The translations under genes were made by a program, and so were the position numbers. Positions 1-8,200 of a DNA stretch of 11,087 bases are shown piece by piece (the first letter of the stretch is position 1; each line of letters begins with the position of its first letter). The stretch covers positions 1 through 11,087 of the forward strand of contig JAOXYB010056556.1 in assembly GCA_028565635.1 (NCBI GenBank), written 5' to 3'. The notes beneath the pieces are model-generated. The model made no database searches, was not told where the DNA came from, and saw only the letters and a list, made by a program, of their open reading frames with translations. This stretch comes from Phoronis ovalis. Lineage: Eukaryota; Phoronida; Phoronidae.

Positions 1-1083
1 TATAAGGAAGACGAATATGAATTTTATGGTATAACGAATAACTTGCATAATCATAAAACCATTTGAGTATTACTATCACATGGAAACTAATCGCGAATGT
101 ACAGAAAGTATAAACCCACTCTGTACTTCAATAAAATGTATAAAACAATAAATGACGCTACCAGTTTAAAAACAAGGATAGTATTTGTAACGGATGTAAA
201 AGTCTAATAGAATGGCAATATGTCCGGGCTACAGTAAATCTTTCAGAATAAGTTTACATGTATGCTAAAGTTTGTGTTTGTTACAAAAAGTTCTCATTTC
301 ACCCTAAAGCAGAGGACAAGTATATGAATCTATATACTGGATGATGCCACTATTGACACTTAGGGCTGTATGGCAGCTCCCCCATTTCTCAGTTATGGGA
401 TATTTCTCGCTATCAAAACAGTACTTGCTGTAGTCATTAAAGAATATGAATACAAAAAAGTACAACCAAGCAAACATATTCAACTAGGCACAAAATATTT
501 CTCTTCAATATTCAAGTAGAAAAAAAATATTTGTTGCATTAGTATTCATAAATTAAAAATAGGTAAATGTTTTCGTTGTTCCATGTTACGTTAGTACTAG
601 AAATGAATAATAATTCCAGTTTGTATGAAACCTGACAAAGTACTTAAAACGAAACATACCGTCTCTTATAATGAATGGTAATTATAAAAAGGATGCACTC
701 CTAAATAAATATGAGTATTTTGTTAATCATATGCCCACTGTTACATCTGTTCAATTTTTAAAAACTTTGATATATGTTCAGTATAGTTTCATTTTCTTTA
801 CTGAAATTTTAGAACAGCTGGGCATAAGATGTTACATTTTGTACGCTAGGGACGTACACACTAAAACAGTTAGAAAACTTATAGTCAAGCAACCGACAGA
901 TACATGATGGACCTTTAATGAATACATATGTGTCGATCACCCATATGCTACCAGGGAAACACTAATGCTTATCCTCGTTTTCCACCATTCTGTATCTGTC
1001 GATACCAGCAGAATCGATATTTGTGTCTTTAGCAATTATTCCCTTGCTGAAAGGCATTGTAATTATTACTTCCATGGAAATTA
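1..1083. other. 3' UTR and downstream flank of Nav1; no other gene seen
   Basis: AT-rich DNA with many stops in all frames. The longest plus-strand frame (671-907, 78 codons) has no recognisable motif and begins with no promoter or start context that I can support. The part nearest 1083 is the 3' UTR of the sodium channel transcript; where the transcript ends is uncertain. No repeat, hairpin or RNA gene stands out. Confidence 0.6.
914..919 (-). promoter_or_regulatory. Candidate polyadenylation signal ATTAAA for the Nav1 gene
   Basis: On the minus strand ATTAAA lies about 165 nt past the stop codon. It is followed within about 30 nt by a T/G-rich stretch (TGTATCTGTCGGTTG), as expected for a cleavage-stimulation element. 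I saw no AATAAA on the minus strand in 1-1083. If it is used, the 3' UTR would be about 190 nt, which is short for a sodium channel, so distal sites beyond the left edge remain possible. Confidence 0.35.
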
Positions 1084-2237
1084 CTACGCAACAGAACCAC
1101 TATCCGGATATAATTCCACTGTTTTCGCATCTGATTCAACACCAGTGTCAGTTGAGATAGGAGATGTTGCATTATCCTCGTTGTTCGCGTCTGGACTTTG
1201 GTTTTCATCTGAATCTTTCACAGGTTCTTCAATGTCCACAACTATAACATTTTCTTTTTGTTTGGATTTTGGTTTCGGTCGGTTTGGATTTTTAATATAA
1301 TCCTTCCAACGTCTTTGAATAATCCTAGCATACCATATTTCTCGTTGTCTTTGTTGCAAGGTGCTTATCACTTCGTAGTCTTCTCCTCGATCGGCCTTTT
1401 GATCGCCCATTTCATCGGCCTCTATATCCACCGTACCTAACACGTTCTTGGTTAAAGTATCCAAGACATCCTTACAGTGAACTTTATCTCCCACGCAGAT
1501 ATTCATATTCAGATAGCATAATTTTAACCAGTTTGGTTCTTTAATTTGTAATGGTTCCTCTATGTAAGTTACAAAACTGCTTAGGTTTGATAATGGCATA
1601 TATCCAGTCGCTTTTGGATCATATTTTCCCCATTTTTCATAGAACATATCGAAATCCTCTGAGGTCAATCCCTGTTGTACCTCCTCTGTTGCTTGACTAA
1701 AGTTTTCTAAGATAACAGCTATATACATATTTATTACCACCAAGAAAGTTAGCAGTAAATAAGAGATTAAAAATGCTACAGCCATTGTTGGGTTGCCACA
1801 ATTTCCGGGTATTTTTCTTCCGGTTACCGCATCCACCGTGTCATTGTAAACACAACTGTCCGGATTGCTCAAATCCTCCGTTTGCATTAAACCGGTTAAT
1901 ACTTCGGCCCATCCAGCAGATGTTGATATTTGGAAGAGCGTGATCATGCTTCGGAAAAATGTCTGAAAGTTTATTACTTCATCTACGCCGGCATGAAATT
2001 TAACATGCATAAAAAATGCCATGCCGAACGTGGAAAATATAAACATTACCATTACTAAAAGCAAACCAATGTTAAGCAAAGCAGGCAATGAAACCATGAG
2101 GGAAAACAACAATGTCCGTATTCCTTTGGCTGATTTCACTAGACGCAGGATACGGCCTACACGAAATACACGAAGAACACGAAGCATAGTTGGTGATATA
2201 GGCAGATAATCTGCAATGACGTCAGCTAAGCTTGATG
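1084..2237 (-). CDS. Nav1: Nav1 last exon: domain IV S4-S6 and cytoplasmic C-terminus
   Basis: The acceptor is TTTAATTTCAG above 2237; the first two bases (CA) complete the split codon to Thr, and the stop is TAG at 1086-1084. Numbering from that Thr, 384 residues: S4 with Arg20, 23, 26, 29, 32, Lys35 and Lys38; S5 about 42-75; pore with filter STSAGW (Ala108 is the DEKA Ala); extracellular loop with Cys129, Cys147 and sequon NDT (132); S6 about 152-175, where Phe165 and Tyr172 match the local-anaesthetic receptor pair; EF-hand-like domain from Leu191 ([13 protein letters not shown]) to about 268; IQ motif ARIIQRRW (304-311); then a low-complexity Asp/Glu/Asn/Ser-rich tail ending PDSGSVA. Ala111 and Glu112 replace the usual Asp-Gly after the filter Trp. 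An upstream in-frame ATG at 2454 lies in intronic repeat DNA and is not used. Confidence 0.96.
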
Positions 2238-5200
2238 CTGAAATTAAACAAGGAATTACATGTGAATTGCTAAGTATGACTGTCACCCGGGGGAAAAATA
2301 GTTTGTAGGGGAGTGCTACCCAGGGTAAAAAACCCTGATCCTGTGGTAAATAAAGGTTCCCAAAATATACCCTGTCGAAAATGAAAAAAAAGCATGAAAA
2401 ATATACCCTGCTGTAAATAACTCTCCCGAAGTAGATACTCCGTGTAAAATTCACTTATAAATTATATACCACGTGGTAAATAAATATGAGAAAATTTACG
2501 GACCTTAATTTTTCATACCTGTCGTAATGAGTTTTCCAAGAAATACACCCTGTGGTAAACGAATATTTTTTGAAATATACCCTGTGGTAAATATCTAACA
2601 AGAAAAGTATACCCTGTGGTAAATAAGGCTTTCAGAAGCGTTAAATTTATACCCTGTGGTAAATACGGGAGCTGAAGAAGGCGGCCTATTGGGCGGCACA
2701 TATATACAGTGACTTTGAATGGCAGTACCCCCGGGGACTGTTACAAGAAGTAGATCAAGAAATCATTATTTAGTTTAATATGTATGACAGATAACAATAT
2801 TTTTCTCAGTTATAAACTTATATTATACTGAGTAGTTGCATATTCACAGTATTAATCATTGTCAGAACGTAGTTTACACAGCGCAAAGTCTACTTCATCA
2901 TACATACACTTCGGTTATCTTAGTCTGTGAACTTGCTCTCTCATGTGGAACACAAATAAAATAGCCAGATATAATTCGGAAATTTCGAACCAATAGTGAT
3001 GGAAAATTAGCAACACCTTAAATAACAATTTACTACAATACCAATTAATTTCTAAAATATCTAAACGATCAAGTTTTTGTTCCAGAATAATCTTGAAATA
3101 CTTACTAAGAATTGAAATAACGACAACCACAAAATCAAATACATTCCAAGGTACTGTGAAATAGTGCCACCTTAGAGCAAATATTTTGAGTACACACTCC
3201 ATCGTAAAGATGCCAAGAAATACGTAGTTGATATATAATAAGATTTCTGTGAACATTTCAGTTTGCTGCGCGTGTTCCATACACATAGTAACCATGTTCA
3301 ACACGATACACGTCATGATAAGGATGTCAAATTTCTGACTCATTGTCAAATCGTATAATTTTCCTTGAACGAAAAACTGAAAAAAAATCACGTTATTGTT
3401 ACAGATACCTGAATGTACAAGTAACTGTTATTTACTCATAAGTGCCTGACAATTTTGCCTTACTCAATGTTACCTGTAATAACCCAGGAAATCACTAGAA
3501 CGCGGCGTATATTAGATTTCTGTCATTAAAATGTGCCTTCTTGGTGATTACTTTTTTCATGAAGTACAAGAGCCTTTTACAATAGATACGTTTAATTCCC
3601 GAGACTCTTAAGCTAATTAGAAGAATTAAAAATTCCTTTGAACGGACGTTTATGTGCATTATCTATACTGTAGCCACATCATAATTGTCAAACAATTTAT
3701 CTGCAGATTGTTTATTTTGTTTTACACATTGACTCTACAAATGTGGGTCCTAGTACTAGTCCAGTTATCCAAGCGGCTGTATATATATAAGTCTAGGCAG
3801 TTATATAGCCAGCTAAAGGCCCTTGCAAGATCTTGTAAATCCAGATGGCAATAAGACATTAAGCCAAAAGTATGAATCAAAGTGCTACTGTCATATGGTA
3901 TTCAAGTTAAAAGAGCAAAACATATACAACTCCGTATGCTTTTAGGAATACCATGGTGTCCAGGAATTGTAAATATTATACTAAGCACAACGCGCTTTGT
4001 AGAAGATTGACAATGATAAATTTTATAAATCTATGAAAAACAGTTGTTCTGAACATTGTTTGTATTAGATATGCACAATACTGTCCGTTAATTTACATAC
4101 TTTAGGCCGTGGTATAGCTTTTTGTGGAGCACCACTTTGCATTTTCTTCATGGCAGCATAATATTTCTTCTGATCCTCTGTCATAAACATCTCCAACGAG
4201 CCACCTGCGTACACGGTCGAATATATAATAGTTAAGCATTTAGTACAACTGATGTATAACATTATTTTATATACAAGTCGTCCCGGATATATAAATGTGA
4301 TAAAGCAAATGGTCCATCAAAATGAACGCAATTATAACACGTATTCCAAATATCGTTAATGAATCTTATAACGAAACATCAGAAAGTCTTTCAAACTCTT
4401 CTTCACTGTATAAAGAGTAAAAATAAACAAAATACGCATGCACATTTGCAACTAAACAAAATGATATAATCCTTCATTCAATAACTAAGAACACACATAA
4501 AAATACATAACCCGTACATTACGTTGTGCTGAAATAAGTATCTCAAGAGATGACTGATTGCTCCATGCAATAATTCTGATAGTGTAAATCAAGCTGAAAC
4601 ACGAGGAATTCCAATACAGTGCTAGGAAAGGATATCTATCATCGCGCCTGATACTTTTGAGCTTTTCTGTGACATTCTTTTCTTGCAATTCCATAGCAAC
4701 AGTCTGTTGATTTAGGTTATATCACTAGTGTATTGCGTCTGGGCTATTAAAATTGGTATAAGAGCACAATTAATTTCCCATCCGCTTCAATAGTAATAAA
4801 TCCTTTTATAATTAATCCGATGTAATTTTTTTCAGCCACAAATGAAGATAATTGTGTATCAGCCTACTCTCAATACTTTTCGTAATGCCGTTACCAATGG
4901 ATTTTTTGCTGTGGCTATTTGAATTGAAACTGGATACAGGAAATTAAAAAACAAAACAAAAAGAATTCCATTATTTTTAGCATAAAAAGATATAAATTTT
5001 GAAACTCTGATTTCTGTCATTTTGTGCCAAACTTGCACCCACTTTTAAATAAAAGTAAGCACAAACCCCAAAGAAAATATGAGAAAAAAGGAAGAAAGTG
5101 CTCATTATTACATTTTACGAACTATGTTGAAGAGCGAAGGCTGCTAGTTGGTGGTGAAGGGATGCTATGGTTTGTTTTACACAAAATTGATTCTCACACT

Positions 5201-8200
5201 TTGAAATAGGATATCGTAGAAGTATATGTTACTATTAATTTAAACAGAACTTGGATTTAAATTTCAAGGCATTGATTCCCAAAATAAATAGCAGAGTATA
5301 CCTCGGAGTATGCCCTATTCGAGCTTTAAACAAGACATTTGTAATGTCAGATGCCCATCCCATCCCTAAGACCAAATTATAGTTCTAGGTTTATGTGGTT
5401 ACTAGCCCTGATTTGTAGGTGAATAGTACAATTTTTAAAGCGGTTGCTTTAATTAAGTGGTATAGGTACATAAAAATGTAACGTCAAGTACCGCATACAA
5501 TAAAGGTTGAAGCTTTGGATTATCATTTGACAAACTATTCAAGGTCATTCTAAAATGCTACACAGCCTAATACACCCAACCACATTTTGTTCTTCATGAA
5601 TCCACCTTTGAATCTTCTACTAGTAGTCAACACTTCGTCTTTCAGGTACGCGGCGCAACGTGATGAGCCCTCTCGGGACAGTCGGCCTTTTGGAAGTGAT
5701 CCAGGTAAAAATTACATTTGACCTGCACTTTTACCTGTACTTACCCTGTATCGAATGTGAAGCTGAACCGAGTACAAACTGAAGTAGTTATTGCAAAACA
5801 AAGAAAAGGTTATGCACAACAAATACTGTGGAAGATTTGGATTGACATTTGACGCACTCGCTAACCTACGGTCTTCGTGAATCCGGTCACCTTTGAATCA
5901 TCTAGTCAACACTTCATCTTTCTGGGTGTTTGAAGCACAACGTGACGTGACAAACATGGTCGAATGCAAGTAATCTGGGTTATAATTACCCCCCACCTGC
6001 ACTTTGACTTGTACTTACCAAATATGAAGCTGATCAGATAAACAAATATAACGCTGTTACGACGATGTACACTTTCGAGAACAAACATGACCGCTAGTTG
6101 GCCATGTTGTAAGTGATCCAGGTCAAAATTATACCAGACCTGTACTTTGACGTTTCTTTACAGTGTACATAATACGAAGCTGATCACGTGAAAAGTGAAG
6201 CAGCGAGACAAAGAAAAATGTCGAAGAATCGGTTTAATTGATCCCGGTCAAAATTATATCAGACATGTACTCTGACGTGAATATTTACCCTGTACCTAAC
6301 AAGAAGCTGATCGGATAAAAACTGATCTGCGAGACAAAGAAAGCGTTATATGCACAACGAAAAGTGTCGCAGACTTGGATTAGCATTTCATTCAAGGTCA
6401 TCAAAAATGTCATATAGCCTATTACGCCCACCGACTTATGGCCTACGTGAATCTATCTTCGAATCTTCCAGTCGGTGCTTCATTTTTCTGGAAATGGGCG
6501 CAACCTGAAGTGCCCTTTCGGGAACAAACATGGCCGCAGTCGGCCACATTGAAATTAATCAGTCAAAATTTTAACTACCTATAGGTTGTCCTGTACCGAA
6601 TATGAAGCTGATTCGATGAAAACTGCAGTTATTACAGTAAAACAAAGAAACTGTTACATACAATGACAACGACAACGACGACGCAAACTGCTATATGCAG
6701 CTATATACAACTATATGCCCATTTCATCACTATGTGAGATAGACATAAAATCAAATATAAATTTAAAATGCAAAAGAACGGACATGCAATTGAACGACAT
6801 GCAAATGTAACGAAAAATACAGTGAACTAGAAAAAAGGAGATATCAGATTATAGGTGCTGCAGACCAACAATAAAACAATATATTGATGTAACTTGGTAA
6901 AGAAATAAATTGTTGTAAATCACATAATGCCAATGCGCATCCTAGTTGTACGGCAATACATACGTTTATATTAAATTACACTCCTTCAAAGATATCGCAT
7001 TTATCAATTTAGTGGTTTTAGAGTGATTACAACGGAAAATATGCAATACTGGGAGAGATATTGCCAATTAACAATATCTACGACTAGCAATTGATCCAAC
7101 AGTAGGGTTCGGGAACAACGTTCAACAGCCAATTTTTAAAGTTTAGAACAAAATATTACACAACGCTTGTTGGTAATAACCGGAGTGAGAATATGACTCT
7201 CATAAAAGCATTTTAAAAAGATCTATTTCATTGATTGTTCTACCATCAGTTTACGTATTGATAATGGACCTGTAGCACCAACTATCCGTGGGAAATCTAC
7301 ATTACATGGGTAAACCTTATTACACATATTCGTATGATGCACAACAACAAGGAAATGATCGATCTTCAAAAAAGCAATAAAAAGACGTATGAGACAGGTA
7401 ATATGTTGTATACTACAATATAACATTACTGAGAAATTAAATTCAACATATCTTATTTTTCATTGCGTTGAAGTTTTCAATGATGACACCAATAAATAGA
7501 TTGAGCGTAAAGAAGGAGCCAAAGACAATGAAGACGACGAAGTAAATCAGATAATAATAGGCAATTTGCTTCTCTGGTTGTTGGTCCAGCTGAAATGTGA
7601 TTCAAACATAACTGTATAAATAAATAGTAAAACTCAAATAATATTCCATATTTATAGGATAGGGATATCCTATTTTCTGCTGCAAGATTGGAATATGACA
7701 TAGATATAAATTTGCAAAAGGAACTTGTCAGATTTTATTGTATCTCCAACGGCAAATGTATGAATAAACTGGGACATTTTGGAGAGGAAACATAGCTGAC
7801 AATGTATTCCCTCACAACGCATTCTTACATTTATCAAAGAGCCTATCTGTTTTTAGAAATCGGCGATTTTCTGTGAAACATGTGACAGCTGGCTTCGAAG
7901 GAAATTGGAACATGTAATAAGACAAACCCACGAAAGTATCAAATGTTATGATCTTTTTTGTCTTATTACATATATTCCAATTTCCTTCAAAGTGAAATGT
8001 CACACGTTCCATAGAAAATCGCCGATTCATCAAAGTAGACATATTTGAACCGTGATCACGTGCTACCTACCAGTGGGAATGTCAAAGATAATATAACCCG
8101 CCATGAGGGTCAAAAATAAAAAAGATTTCCAGTTCCCCTTTACCAAAGAAATAACTCACCAGGTAAAATTATGTGTTTACAATTATATGTACAGCACTAA

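Noticed and set aside
671-907. 78-codon plus-strand frame downstream of the sodium channel gene
   Set aside because: AT-rich with no motif, signal or splice context; length is within chance for such DNA.
965-1440. Two plus-strand frames (965-1300 and 1258-1440)
   Set aside because: They are antisense to the sodium channel C-terminal exon, whose minus-strand reading is clearly conserved.
2238-2454. In-frame extension of the last exon up to an ATG at 2454
   Set aside because: The extra residues come from the repeat array and resemble nothing in the family; the TTTCAG acceptor at 2238 and the split Thr codon give the right join.
2339-2665. CRISPR-like appearance (18-bp repeats with spacers)
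   Set aside because: Eukaryotic intron, degenerate units, 13-15 bp spacers and no cas genes.
4485-4694. 69-codon minus-strand frame in the AT-AC intron, considered as an extra exon
   Set aside because: No sodium channel similarity; the linker is already complete across the intron.
4209-7451. Minor (U12) spliceosome intron
   Set aside because: The 5' end is ATATGTTG, without the CCTT that U12 sites require; the CTTAAC branch-like motif alone is not enough.
7223-7701. Minus-strand frames at 7223-7426 and 7477-7701
   Set aside because: The first is intronic without similarity; the second is a wrong-frame shadow of the domain III S6 exon.
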